From NCBI GenBank assembly GCA_964351025.1, contig CAYGLV010000035.1:1-26127 (forward strand): a DNA stretch of 26,127 nt, in the 5' to 3' direction. The stretch comes from CAYGLV01 sp964351025 (GTDB lineage: Bacteria; Actinomycetota; Thermoleophilia; Gaiellales; Gaiellaceae). This document shows positions 6,836 through 15,432 of this stretch, piece by piece. A model generated the notes under the pieces. That model was not told the origin of the DNA. It saw only the letters and a program-made list of their open reading frames with translations, and did no database searches. Each line of letters begins with the position of its first letter. Positions within the stretch are counted from its first letter, which is position 1. A program made the position numbers and the translations under genes.

Positions 6836-8158
6836 ATGACAGGACCCGACCTCTCAGCGCTCGTCATGGCCGGCGGCCTCGGTACGCGGATGCGCTCCGC
6901 GGTGCCGAAACACCTGCATCCGATCCTCGGCCGGCGGATGGTGGACTGGGTGCTCGAGGCGGCGCGCCCGCTCGAGCCTCGCCGCCTCGTCGTCGTCGTC
7001 TCGCCCGACAGTGCCGGCGCCTTCGAGGACATCGAGGTCGCCGTCCAGGAGCAGCCGCTCGGCACCGGCGACGCTGTCCGCGCCGCGCAGGCTGCGCTCG
7101 CAGGCGCGGCCCGCGACGTGCTCGTCCTCTCCGGGGACACGCCGCTCCTCACGACCGGGCTGCTGGAGGAGCTCGTCGCCGCCCATCGTGGCTCCGGCGC
7201 GGTCGCGACCGTGCTCTCCTTCTTCCCTGGAGACATCCGCAGCTACGGTCGGATCGTCCGCGATCCCGACGGCCGGCTGGACGCGATCGTCGAGGCGGTG
7301 GACGCCTCGTCCGCCGTGTTGCAGATCCGCGAGGCCAACTCGTCGATCTACGTCTTCCGCGACGAGGCGCTCTGGCCGGTGCTCGACCGGCTGACGCCCG
7401 CGAATGCCCAGGGCGAGCTCTACCTCACCGACGCCGTGCGCGCTCTCGTCGAGGGAGGGCAGCCGGTGGCCGTCCACGTCGCCCCGGACCCGCGGGAGAC
7501 GGAGGGCGTGAACACGCGTGCGGAGCTCGCGGCCGCCTCCGCCGCGCTGCGCGACCGGATCAACTTCGAGCACATGCTCGCGGGCGTCTCGATCACCGAT
7601 CCGGGCTCGACCTGGATCGAGCCGACGGTCGAGCTCGAGGCGGATGTCGTCGTCCACCCCTTCACGGTCCTGCGCGGGCACGTGCAGGTCGCGGCCGGCG
7701 CCCAGATCGGCCCGCACGCCGTCGCCGTGGACGCCACGATCGGGCCTGACGTGGTGGTCGGGCCGTTCTGTTACCTTCGCCCCGGGACGGTCCTGGAGGC
7801 GGGCGCGAAGGCGGGGACGTTCGTGGAGATCAAGAACTCGAGAATCGGAGCGCGGACGAAGGTGCCGCATCTCTCCTACGTCGGGGACGCCGATGTGGGC
7901 GCGGACTCGAACATCGCCGCAGGGAACATCACTGCGAACTTCGCCCACAAGCCCGGCGAGCCGAAGGGGAAGACGACGATCGGCAGGAACGTCAGGACCG
8001 GGGTAGACAATACGTTCGTTGCTCCCGTCACTGTCGGCGACGATGCGTGGGTGGCCGCAGGCTCTGTGGTCACGGACGATGTCCCTCCGGGGGCGCTCGC
8101 GATCGCGCGCGCCCGCCAGGTCAACAAGGAAGGGCGCGGTGGAAACCGGAATGATTGA
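6836..8158 (+). CDS. glmU: Bifunctional GlmU: glucosamine-1-phosphate acetyltransferase / UDP-GlcNAc pyrophosphorylase
   Basis: GlmU makes UDP-N-acetylglucosamine, the precursor of peptidoglycan. The N-terminal nucleotidyltransferase (about 1-225) has LVMAGGLGTRM, PKHLHPILGRRM, QPLGTGDAV, LSGDTPLL, YGRIVRD and GELYLTD. The C-terminal left-handed beta-helix has the hexapeptide repeats, with FVEIKNSRIG, HLSYVGDADVG, NIAAGNITANF and VAAGSVVTDDVPPGALAIARARQ. It is short for the family (440 residues). The acetyl-CoA-site segment normally NYDG reads N368-F-A-H371 with a longer following loop (KPGEPKGKTTIG). No Shine-Dalgarno sequence precedes the ATG, which sits 16 bases behind the tRNA. The end overlaps the prs start. 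Confidence 0.94.
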   Translation: MTGPDLSALVMAGGLGTRMRSAVPKHLHPILGRRMVDWVLEAARPLEPRRLVVVVSPDSAGAFEDIEVAVQEQPLGTGDAVRAAQAALAGAARDVLVLSGDTPLLTTGLLEELVAAHRGSGAVATVLSFFPGDIRSYGRIVRDPDGRLDAIVEAVDASSAVLQIREANSSIYVFRDEALWPVLDRLTPANAQGELYLTDAVRALVEGGQPVAVHVAPDPRETEGVNTRAELAAASAALRDRINFEHMLAGVSITDPGSTWIEPTVELEADVVVHPFTVLRGHVQVAAGAQIGPHAVAVDATIGPDVVVGPFCYLRPGTVLEAGAKAGTFVEIKNSRIGARTKVPHLSYVGDADVGADSNIAAGNITANFAHKPGEPKGKTTIGRNVRTGVDNTFVAPVTVGDDAWVAAGSVVTDDVPPGALAIARARQVNKEGRGGNRND

Positions 8159-9197
8159 GCAGTCACTGCTGCCCGGACTGGAAGGCGCGGGCGAGCAGGC
8201 CCAGCCCGAGCCGGGGCACTGGATCGAGCGCGGCCCGCAGAAGCGGCTGATGGTCTTCGCCGGGCGCTCTCATCCCGAGCTCGCCCAGCGGATCGCCGCG
8301 CACATCGGGGTCGAGCTCGGCGGCATCAAGCTGACCTCGTTCGCGAACGACGAGTCGTACTGCCGCTACCTCGAGTCGATCCGGGGCGCAGACGTGTTCC
8401 TCGTGCAGACCGGCTGCCACCCGGTCGACCAGAACCTGATGGAGCTGCTGCTGATGATCCAGGCGGCGAAGCTCGCGTCCGCGAAGCGGATCACTGCGGT
8501 GATCCCGTGGTTCCCGTACTCGCGCCAGGACCGGAAGGCGAAGCCGCGGGAGCCGATCTCCGGCCGGCTGGTCGCCGACATGCTCCAGCTGGCGGGGGCC
8601 GACCGCGTGCTGACGATGGACCTGCACGCGGGTCAGATCCAGGGCTTCTTCTCGATCCCGGTCGACCACATGACGGCACTACCGCTGTTCGCGCGCCACT
8701 TCCGCGATCTCGGCCTGCACGGGGACGGCATCGTCTCCGTCGCGCCTGACGCCGGCCGGGCGAAGGTCGCCGTCCGCTTCGCGGAGATGATCGAGGCCGA
8801 CTTCGCGATCATGAACAAGACGCGGCCGGCGCACGACGTCGCCGCAGTCACCGAGGTCACAGGCCGAGTGCGCGGCAAAGTCGCGCTGGTCGGGGACGAC
8901 ATGATCACGACCGGCGGCACGCTGCTCGCGGGGGCTCGGGCGCTGCTGGAGCAGGGCGCGACCGCCGTCTGGGTCTTCGCGACGCACGGGATCTTCGCGA
9001 AGGATGCGCTGGAGCGGTTCGGCCAGGCGGAGCTGGCCGGGATCGTGATCACGGACACAGTCCCGATCGACCCGCGCACGAAGCCGGACAACATGACCGT
9101 CCTGCCGGTGTCGGGCCTGCTCGCCGAGACGATCATGAACGTCTTCGCCGACGAGTCGGTGTCGGCGATCTTCGGCGGCGAGAACCAGCTCTTCTAG
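8151..9197 (+). CDS. prs: Ribose-phosphate pyrophosphokinase (PRPP synthetase)
   Basis: This enzyme makes PRPP from ribose-5-phosphate and ATP for nucleotide, histidine and tryptophan synthesis. It has 348 residues, with an N-terminal extension of about 30 residues over the usual 315. Motifs: KLTSFANDESYCRYLESIRGADVF, the SRQDRK segment, MDLHAGQIQGFF, SVAPDAGRAKVA, and the PRPP-binding loop LVGDDMITTGGTL. The ATG at 8151 overlaps the glmU end by 8 bases. An in-frame GTG at 8139 is preceded by a better Shine-Dalgarno sequence (AAGGAAGGG) and would add four residues. glmU next to prs is a common pairing in actinobacteria and firmicutes. A strong hairpin follows the stop codon, so this closes the block. 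Confidence 0.95.
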   Translation: MIEQSLLPGLEGAGEQAQPEPGHWIERGPQKRLMVFAGRSHPELAQRIAAHIGVELGGIKLTSFANDESYCRYLESIRGADVFLVQTGCHPVDQNLMELLLMIQAAKLASAKRITAVIPWFPYSRQDRKAKPREPISGRLVADMLQLAGADRVLTMDLHAGQIQGFFSIPVDHMTALPLFARHFRDLGLHGDGIVSVAPDAGRAKVAVRFAEMIEADFAIMNKTRPAHDVAAVTEVTGRVRGKVALVGDDMITTGGTLLAGARALLEQGATAVWVFATHGIFAKDALERFGQAELAGIVITDTVPIDPRTKPDNMTVLPVSGLLAETIMNVFADESVSAIFGGENQLF

Positions 9198-9200
9198 TAC

Positions 9201-9231
9201 GAACGGCTCAGACAAGGCGTCTGAGCCGTTC
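9201..9231 (+). terminator. Strong hairpin after prs (likely terminator)
   Basis: A perfect 13-bp stem (GAACGGCTCAGAC paired with GTCTGAGCCGTTC) encloses the 5-base loop AAGGC, starting 4 bases after the prs stop codon. The sequence following is CTGCTACTCATTCTT, not a clean T-run, so it is an L-shaped/actinobacterial type of terminator or a 3' end stabiliser. Confidence 0.75.
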
Positions 9232-9681
9232 TGCTACTCATTCTTGCTACTCATCGCGCCGCAGCCATCGTGATGGTCGGCCGCGCAGACCCACCAGCCG
9301 GTGTTTCTAGAGCATCGAGAGCTTCCCGATAGGCGCGCTCGACTACCGTCGATGACCTCTGTTGCCGATGGTCTCGCGGAGCCTCTCCCGAGCTCGAACC
9401 GCCGACCCCTTCCCACGAGGGGGTCCGTGGGTCGAGTCGTGTAGCCGACAACGGCTCAACCATGCGGTTTGGAGTGTCGCGCGTAACCGCGGATCGCCCC
9501 GTATTGCGGTGCGGTGTGCCCTCGGTGCGCCCTCGTCTGCATTCCCGCGGACGGATCTGCCCAGGCGTCTCGCCTCCCGCGTTCCTCACTCCATCGCGTC
9601 ACGCACGGATCGCCACGATGTGTTAAGTTCGGACCTCGAACTAACCCGCCGCCCAAGCCCGCCGCCCGCAAGGAGCTCGCC
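9232..9681. other. 450-base stretch with no convincing gene, between housekeeping block and glucan cluster
   Basis: Open frames here on both strands (up to 112 codons on minus) have low-complexity Arg/Ser/Gly products and no recognisable domain. The start holds a 10-base direct repeat TGCTACTCAT at 9232 and 9245. Around 9390-9432 the minus strand has GGCGGTTCGAGC, which resembles a tRNA T-loop, beside a 6-bp hairpin (GACCCC/GGGGTC, 10-base loop). This could be a degenerate tRNA half or attachment-site remnant, but no cloverleaf can be closed. The last 60 bases hold the palindrome at 9622-9645 and the ribosome-binding site of the next gene. Confidence 0.5.
9622..9645 (+). promoter_or_regulatory. 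Candidate operator (inverted repeat) and -10 box for the secreted GH31-GH15 gene
   Basis: The core is AGTTCG (9626-9631), a 5-base spacer, then CGAACT (9637-9642). It is flanked by GTT and AAC, giving nearly full symmetry apart from one extra A on the left. TAAGTT (9624-9629) matches TAnnnT and could be the -10 box; no clear TTGACA lies upstream. The half-site CGAACTAA and the TAAGTTC box both recur in the promoter/operator of the ROK-led operon at 25781-25810. A ROK protein is the inferred binder. Confidence 0.5.
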
Positions 9682-12600
9682 GTGCTCGGTCTCTCGCCCA
9701 GGAAGTCGCTGCTCGCGGTCACGATCGCCGTCGCAGCGATCGCGTTCGCCTTCCCGTCTATCGCTTCTGCGATCGACGGCGTCTACCACAGCCCGTACGG
9801 CCAAGACGACATCTACTCGACCGATCCGACAGAGCGTGCGCCTCGCGACCCGCAGGCCGGTCAGAGCATTGCGATCAACTTGACCACCTGGCCGGTCGAA
9901 TCCGGCCAGGCAGCCTGGATCACGTGGACCAAGAACGGAGTCGGCCAGTCGGACGTCGGCGCGAGCTGGCAGTACAACAGCGGCAACAACAGCTATTGGC
10001 GCGTGAACTTCGGGCCCTTCGTCAAGGGCGACGACATCACGTACTACGTGCACGCGAACCGGAACGGGACGAACCAGAAAACGACGGGCCCGTTCAGCTT
10101 CACGGTCACCGACTGGAGCACCGTCGGCAACGTCACGAGCCACGTCAACAACACGAACAACGTCGAGCTGACGCTCACGGACACGGGCCTGAACTTCACG
10201 CCGAAGATGCGGATCGCGTTCCCGTCGCCCGAGGTCTACCGCGTCCAGTTCTCGCCGAACGGCTCCGGACTGAACATCACCGGCTCGACGAGCTACACGG
10301 TCACATCGGACGCCACCTACATCACGATCTCCACGAGCGCGCTCGTCCTCAAGATCCAGAAAAGCCCTTACCGGACGTTCGTCTACAAGTCCGACGGCAC
10401 GACGTTGATCGCCAAGGAGTACGACCCGGCGTCGTTCCGCATCTTCGAGTGGCTCACGAACGGCGACACCGCCGTCACCAAGATCGGCACGCATTTCTAC
10501 TCGCCGACGAGTGAGAAGTTCTGGGGGCTCGGCGAGCGCTACGCCGCGTTCGACCAACGCGGCCGCGACGTGAACACCTACATCTACGACCAGTACCTCG
10601 ACCACGGCGACAAGACATACCTCGCCGTGCCGTTCTTCGTGAACAGCGCAGGCTACGGCATCTACCTCAACTCGACGTACTACTCGGCCTTCAACCTCGC
10701 GACGTATCTCACGGACATGTACGGGTTCACGCGCTCCACCGGCGGGGGCCTGGGCGAGACGCTCGACTACTACTTCATCTACGGGCCGACGCCGAAGGAC
10801 GTCGTCCAGCGCTACACCGACATCACGGGCAAGCCGGCGCTGCCGCCGAAGTGGTTCTTCGGGCCCTTGATGCAGGCGAACGAGTGGAACCGTCAGTCCG
10901 AGGTTCAGACGCAGATCGACAACACGGACACGTACGACATCCCCGCGAGCGCGGTGACGATCGAAGCGTGGAGCGACGAGTCGACGTTCTACATCTGGAA
11001 CGACGCGACCTATACGGCGCAGGCCGGGAGCTACTGCCCGACCTACGGCGACTTCACGTTCCCGCCGGGCGGAAAGTGGCCGAACCCGCGGCAGCTCGTC
11101 CTGAACGCGCACAACGCCGGCATCAAGGTCCTCCTCTGGCAGGCGCCCGTGCAGAAGTGGATGAGCACCGCGCACACGCAGAAGGACAACGACGAGTCGT
11201 ACATGATCTCGCAGGGCTACGCCGTCGGGAACGGCTCGGGCGGCCAGTACCGGATTCCTGCGGGCCGCTGGTTCGAGAACAGCCTGCTGCCCGACTTCAC
11301 GAGCTCCTCCGCGCGCACCTGGTGGACTACCTGCAAGCGCGGCTACCTCTTCAACATGAGCGGCGTCGGCATCGACGGGTTCAAGACCGACGGCGGAGAG
11401 TACGTCTTCGGCCGCAACCTCACCTTCTCGAACAGCAAGAAGGGCGACGAGATGCGGAACGCCTACCCGAAGGAGTACTTGAGTGCGTTCAACACCTTCG
11501 TCCAGGCGAACACGAGCAACAACGGGGCGCTGCTGAGCCGCGCCGGCACCGCCGGGGCGCAGGCGTACCCGGGCTACTGGTCGGGCGACGAGCGCTCGAC
11601 GTTCGGCGCGTTCCAGGACTCGATCCGCGCCGGCCTCTCGGCGAGCATCTCCGGCGTACCGTTCTGGGGCTGGGACATCGCGGGCTTCAACGGCGACATT
11701 CCGACCAAGGAGCTGTACCTGCGGAGCGCGGCGATGGCCGCGTTCGCGCCACTCATGGAGTACCACTCGGAGCAGAGCGGCGACCCGAGCCCGTCACGCG
11801 CTCGCTCGCCGTGGAACATGGAGGCGCGGCTCGTCGACTCGACGGTCAGGACGATCTTCGCCAAGTTCGCGAACGTCCATCAGAACCTTGTCCCGTACAG
11901 CTACAGCGAGGCGAAGCAAACGAGCCTGACGGGCGTGCCGATGCTGCGCGCGATGGCGCTCGAGTACCCGAGCGACTCGCAGGCGGTCGGCCAGCAGTAC
12001 CAGTACATGTACGGCTCCCAGTTGCTCGTCGCTCCGGTCGAGACAACCGGTGCGACCACGAAGTCGGTGTACCTGCCGAGGGGCGAGTGGGTCGATCTCT
12101 GGAACGGCGGGCAGCACAGCGGCTCGAACACGTTGAGCTACGGCGTCGGCCCGCTCGACTCGATCCCGGTTTTCGTCAAGGGCGGCGCCGTCATCCCGCT
12201 GAATCTCGACGCGGCCTACACGCTCGGCAGCTGGGTCGGCAACGCCGTCGACCCGTACACGAAGCTCACCTTCGGCGTCTACCCATTCGGCAACACCACC
12301 TACCCGTGGTTCGACGACGGAGCCGGGTCCGTCAAGAACATCGGCGTCGACGAGGACTACCTCAGCCAGAAGGTGACGGTCTCGCTACCGCCGGTAACGC
12401 AGACGACGACGCTGATCGTGAACACGACGCAGCCGACGAGTGTCACCGTCGCCGGCTCCACGCTCACGCAGCAGACGACGTTCTCGGCCTTCCAGTCCGC
12501 GGCGACCGGCTGGTACTACGACGCGGTCAAGCAGGACCTGTTCGTCAAGGTCGCGTCGAGCGCGTCCACCCGGTCGATCGTCATGAACGGCGTCAACAAG

Positions 12601-15432
12601 ACGGCATACGAAGCCGAGCTCGAGACGCTCACGACCGTGACGACGAACACCGACCACCCCGGCTACACGGGCACGGGTTTCGTGGACGGTTTCTCGTCCC
12701 AGGGCGACGCGGTCACGTTCGACGACGTCGAGGTCTCGAAGGGCGCGACGTTCGACCTTCGCTTCCGCTACAGCGCCGCCAATTCCGGCGGTGCCACGCG
12801 CTCGATCTACGCCAACGGCCAGAAGGTCGGGCGGATCACGTTTCCACAGACGACGAACTGGGACACCTGGGGGACTGCGACGCTCCCTGGGAACCTGTAC
12901 CAGGGCAAAACGAACACCGTGAAGATCAGCTACGACGCGGGCGATTCGGGTCCGATGAACCTGGACAGCCTCGAGCTCCTGCCGCTGCCGAACCGCCCTG
13001 CCCGGGAGTACTTCCAGGAAGAGGCGATGCTTGGAAACGGCTACGGCTTCGCACAGGCCGACGCCCGCGGCTCGCTCTACGACCTCATGTACCCGATGGG
13101 CATCTACAGCGGCATCGTCGTCGACGGCGCCGACGCCTCGGGGACGCAGGGCGTCCAGGTGAACGCGTACGAGTCCGTCGCCGGCATCGAGGTCGACGGC
13201 AAGACGTACTGGCTGAACCACGGCGACCAGTGGACGTTCACCCAGAGCTACGTCACGGACACCGCCGTGCTCACGACCGTGGCCACGCACGTCTCGGCGC
13301 AGGTGCGCGTGACGATGTACGACTTCTTCCCGAAGGGGATTACGTACCCGAACACGACCGGCGGCCAGCCGATCAGGGGCATGTTCCTCAAGCGGATGGT
13401 CGTCGAGAACCTCGCCGCGTCGGCACGGTCGATCGGTGTCCTGTACTACGCCGACCTGAACGTGAACGGCGACCCGGCGCAGGACACCGTCACCTACAAG
13501 TCGACGGAGAAGGTGCTCGAGTTCTACGACGGCGGCAACGCCGGCAGCGGACGGACGCGCACGCTGACGTTCGGCCTCCGGATGAAGTCGACCGGCTCGA
13601 TCACGAGCGAGACGAACGCGGTCTACGGCAGCGATGGTGCGGGCCACCTGAAGCAGGTGGCGACGATCGGGGCGAGCTCGAGCCAGGAGTTCGACGTCCT
13701 GCTCGTCGGAGCGACCGCCGCCACGACAGGCGCCAGCCTCTACACCAGCGACATCGTCCCGGCCGTCACCTGGTTCAACGGCCAGACGATCTCGTCGACC
13801 CAGACGACGACGCAGAACGCGTGGACGACCCTGATCAACGGCGCCACCGAGCTCGACACGCCCGACGCCGCCTACGACGCGGCGTACAAGCGCGGCCTCA
13901 TCACGACGATCCTTACCGTGAACGAGGACACCGGCGCGGTCGCCGCCGGCTTCCACAACGGCGCGTACGCGTTCAACTGGCCGCGTGACAGCGTCTACGC
14001 CGCGATGACCCTCGACCGCGCCGGTATCACCGACCTGCCGGCGAAGCAGTACGACTGGCTCTGGAACAAGGCCGAGCGCGACACCTCGACGAACGACATC
14101 GGCGGCGACGGCCTCTTCTACCGCTTCTGGTACCAGAAGTACACGATGGACGGGAAGCGGGCCTGGGAGCAGCCGCAGATCGACCAGACGGCGATCATCC
14201 CCTTCGGCGTCAAGCTCCATTGGGACATGACGGGCGACACGACGTTCCGCTCGACCTACTACCCGATGGTCAAGGAAGCCGCCCTCGTCTCCTCCCAAAA
14301 CAACGACCACGCCGGGCTCGACTACAGCGAGTCGATGCACCTCATGTTCTCCTACAACATCTGGGAGGACCAGTGGGGGATGTTCCTCTACTCGAACTCC
14401 GGTGTCGTCGCCGGGCTCGACGCCGCCGCCACTCTTGCGGGGCTCGAGGGCCAGACGGCGGACCAGACGACCTTTGCCGGCCGCCTGGACGACATCAAGA
14501 ACACGGGCATTCTCAGCTCGGTCGCGTCGAGCAACACGACCAACCCGGGCCTCTACTCCTCGGACTACGCCCGCTTCTACATGACCAAGGACCTGAAGAA
14601 GTGGTACACGGATGCGAGCGCGATCTGGAACGCGATCACGACCGACATCTCGATGCTCGGCGTCGTAGTGCCGTTCGGCGTCCTGCCCGCGGACGACTCA
14701 CGCGTCGTCAACACGGTCAACGAGCTCGAGCCGGCGCTGACCGACAGCGCTGAGATGGGCCAGGCGACCGGCGGCGTCGCCCGGTACCGCCAGGACCAGA
14801 CGAGCCGCTATGGCAGCACGTACTCGAGCTACGGCGACACCTACTACGACGGCGGGCCGTGGATGGTCGCGACGACTTGGCTCAGCCAGTACTACCTCGA
14901 GCGCGCCAACACGGCGACCGGGTCGACGAACGCGAACAAGGCGAAGTCCTACATGGACTGGATCCTGTCGTACCTCGGCAACGTCGGCATCGGTGCAGAG
15001 CAGGTCGACGAAACGAAGGGGCCGGACCAGTTCGCGCACCAGGCGGCGTGGGGCAACGGCTGGGAGTCGAACGCGTCGATCGTCGACAACCTGCTCTCAT
15101 TCATCGACTACACGTACAGCGCCGCGAACAACACGTTCACCGCATGGCCGAAGATTCCCAGCGCGTGGAGCTTCATCGGCTCGAACGTGAAGCTGAAGAA
15201 CGGGAAGCTGAACCTGAAGGTTACGGAGGTTTCCAGCACCCAGACGCAGGTCGAGCTGACCAACAACACGCTCTCGAACCTGTCGCTGGAGATCTACGCC
15301 CAGACGGACGCCACGCCGTCGACCGTCACCGGCACTACCCTGAGCTGGACGTACGACTCCGCCAACGGGCGCGTCAAGCTGTTCGGCACGCTGAACGCAG
15401 CAGCCTCCCAGACGATCACGATCAACCACTAG
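9682..15432 (+). CDS. Secreted GH31 / CBM35-like / GH15 fusion alpha-glucan enzyme (1916 aa)
   Basis: A giant extracellular glycoside hydrolase. It starts at GTG 9682, behind AAGGAG with a 6-base gap. A signal peptide covers residues 1-30 (ends SIASA). Next is a beta-rich N-domain (about 31-150) resembling the start of the cytoplasmic GH31 in this window. The GH31 barrel runs to about 870, with nucleophile D570 in FKTDGGE and acid/base D636 in YWSGDER, then C-terminal beta domains to about 970. A CBM35-like module (about 974-1101, starting YEAELE) follows. After it comes a complete GH15: beta-sandwich domain about 1105-1370, then the (alpha/alpha)6 domain with FNWPRDS, general acid E1562 (WEDQWG) and general base E1773 (AEQVDE). 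A last beta domain ends ASQTITINH. GH31 members with CBM35 include the glucosyl- and isomaltosyl-transferases of cyclic tetrasaccharide synthesis, so transfer as well as hydrolysis is possible. It is rich in Asn, Thr, Ser and Tyr, unlike its neighbours. Confidence 0.9.
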   Translation: MLGLSPRKSLLAVTIAVAAIAFAFPSIASAIDGVYHSPYGQDDIYSTDPTERAPRDPQAGQSIAINLTTWPVESGQAAWITWTKNGVGQSDVGASWQYNSGNNSYWRVNFGPFVKGDDITYYVHANRNGTNQKTTGPFSFTVTDWSTVGNVTSHVNNTNNVELTLTDTGLNFTPKMRIAFPSPEVYRVQFSPNGSGLNITGSTSYTVTSDATYITISTSALVLKIQKSPYRTFVYKSDGTTLIAKEYDPASFRIFEWLTNGDTAVTKIGTHFYSPTSEKFWGLGERYAAFDQRGRDVNTYIYDQYLDHGDKTYLAVPFFVNSAGYGIYLNSTYYSAFNLATYLTDMYGFTRSTGGGLGETLDYYFIYGPTPKDVVQRYTDITGKPALPPKWFFGPLMQANEWNRQSEVQTQIDNTDTYDIPASAVTIEAWSDESTFYIWNDATYTAQAGSYCPTYGDFTFPPGGKWPNPRQLVLNAHNAGIKVLLWQAPVQKWMSTAHTQKDNDESYMISQGYAVGNGSGGQYRIPAGRWFENSLLPDFTSSSARTWWTTCKRGYLFNMSGVGIDGFKTDGGEYVFGRNLTFSNSKKGDEMRNAYPKEYLSAFNTFVQANTSNNGALLSRAGTAGAQAYPGYWSGDERSTFGAFQDSIRAGLSASISGVPFWGWDIAGFNGDIPTKELYLRSAAMAAFAPLMEYHSEQSGDPSPSRARSPWNMEARLVDSTVRTIFAKFANVHQNLVPYSYSEAKQTSLTGVPMLRAMALEYPSDSQAVGQQYQYMYGSQLLVAPVETTGATTKSVYLPRGEWVDLWNGGQHSGSNTLSYGVGPLDSIPVFVKGGAVIPLNLDAAYTLGSWVGNAVDPYTKLTFGVYPFGNTTYPWFDDGAGSVKNIGVDEDYLSQKVTVSLPPVTQTTTLIVNTTQPTSVTVAGSTLTQQTTFSAFQSAATGWYYDAVKQDLFVKVASSASTRSIVMNGVNKTAYEAELETLTTVTTNTDHPGYTGTGFVDGFSSQGDAVTFDDVEVSKGATFDLRFRYSAANSGGATRSIYANGQKVGRITFPQTTNWDTWGTATLPGNLYQGKTNTVKISYDAGDSGPMNLDSLELLPLPNRPAREYFQEEAMLGNGYGFAQADARGSLYDLMYPMGIYSGIVVDGADASGTQGVQVNAYESVAGIEVDGKTYWLNHGDQWTFTQSYVTDTAVLTTVATHVSAQVRVTMYDFFPKGITYPNTTGGQPIRGMFLKRMVVENLAASARSIGVLYYADLNVNGDPAQDTVTYKSTEKVLEFYDGGNAGSGRTRTLTFGLRMKSTGSITSETNAVYGSDGAGHLKQVATIGASSSQEFDVLLVGATAATTGASLYTSDIVPAVTWFNGQTISSTQTTTQNAWTTLINGATELDTPDAAYDAAYKRGLITTILTVNEDTGAVAAGFHNGAYAFNWPRDSVYAAMTLDRAGITDLPAKQYDWLWNKAERDTSTNDIGGDGLFYRFWYQKYTMDGKRAWEQPQIDQTAIIPFGVKLHWDMTGDTTFRSTYYPMVKEAALVSSQNNDHAGLDYSESMHLMFSYNIWEDQWGMFLYSNSGVVAGLDAAATLAGLEGQTADQTTFAGRLDDIKNTGILSSVASSNTTNPGLYSSDYARFYMTKDLKKWYTDASAIWNAITTDISMLGVVVPFGVLPADDSRVVNTVNELEPALTDSAEMGQATGGVARYRQDQTSRYGSTYSSYGDTYYDGGPWMVATTWLSQYYLERANTATGSTNANKAKSYMDWILSYLGNVGIGAEQVDETKGPDQFAHQAAWGNGWESNASIVDNLLSFIDYTYSAANNTFTAWPKIPSAWSFIGSNVKLKNGKLNLKVTEVSSTQTQVELTNNTLSNLSLEIYAQTDATPSTVTGTTLSWTYDSANGRVKLFGTLNAAASQTITINH

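Noticed and set aside
9234..9589. Minus-strand frames of 60 and 112 codons in the 9232-9681 stretch
   Set aside because: No ribosome-binding site and no recognisable family; products look like random high-GC translation.
9586..11766. 726-codon open frame on the minus strand inside the GH31 region
   Set aside because: High-GC shadow of the real gene: Arg/Val/Asp-rich with no domain, while the plus frame has full GH31 motifs.
10851..13988. 1045-codon plus-strand frame within the fusion gene
   Set aside because: A shadow frame rich in Arg, Gly and Pro with no recognisable motif; it follows from codon bias in the true frame.
13020..15190. Other large frames opposite or alongside the GH15 half
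   Set aside because: GH15 catalytic motifs are all in the long plus frame; the others lack domains.
9682..15432. Frameshift or pseudogene in the giant enzyme
   Set aside because: The frame is continuous for 1917 codons, with both catalytic sets and sensible domain borders.
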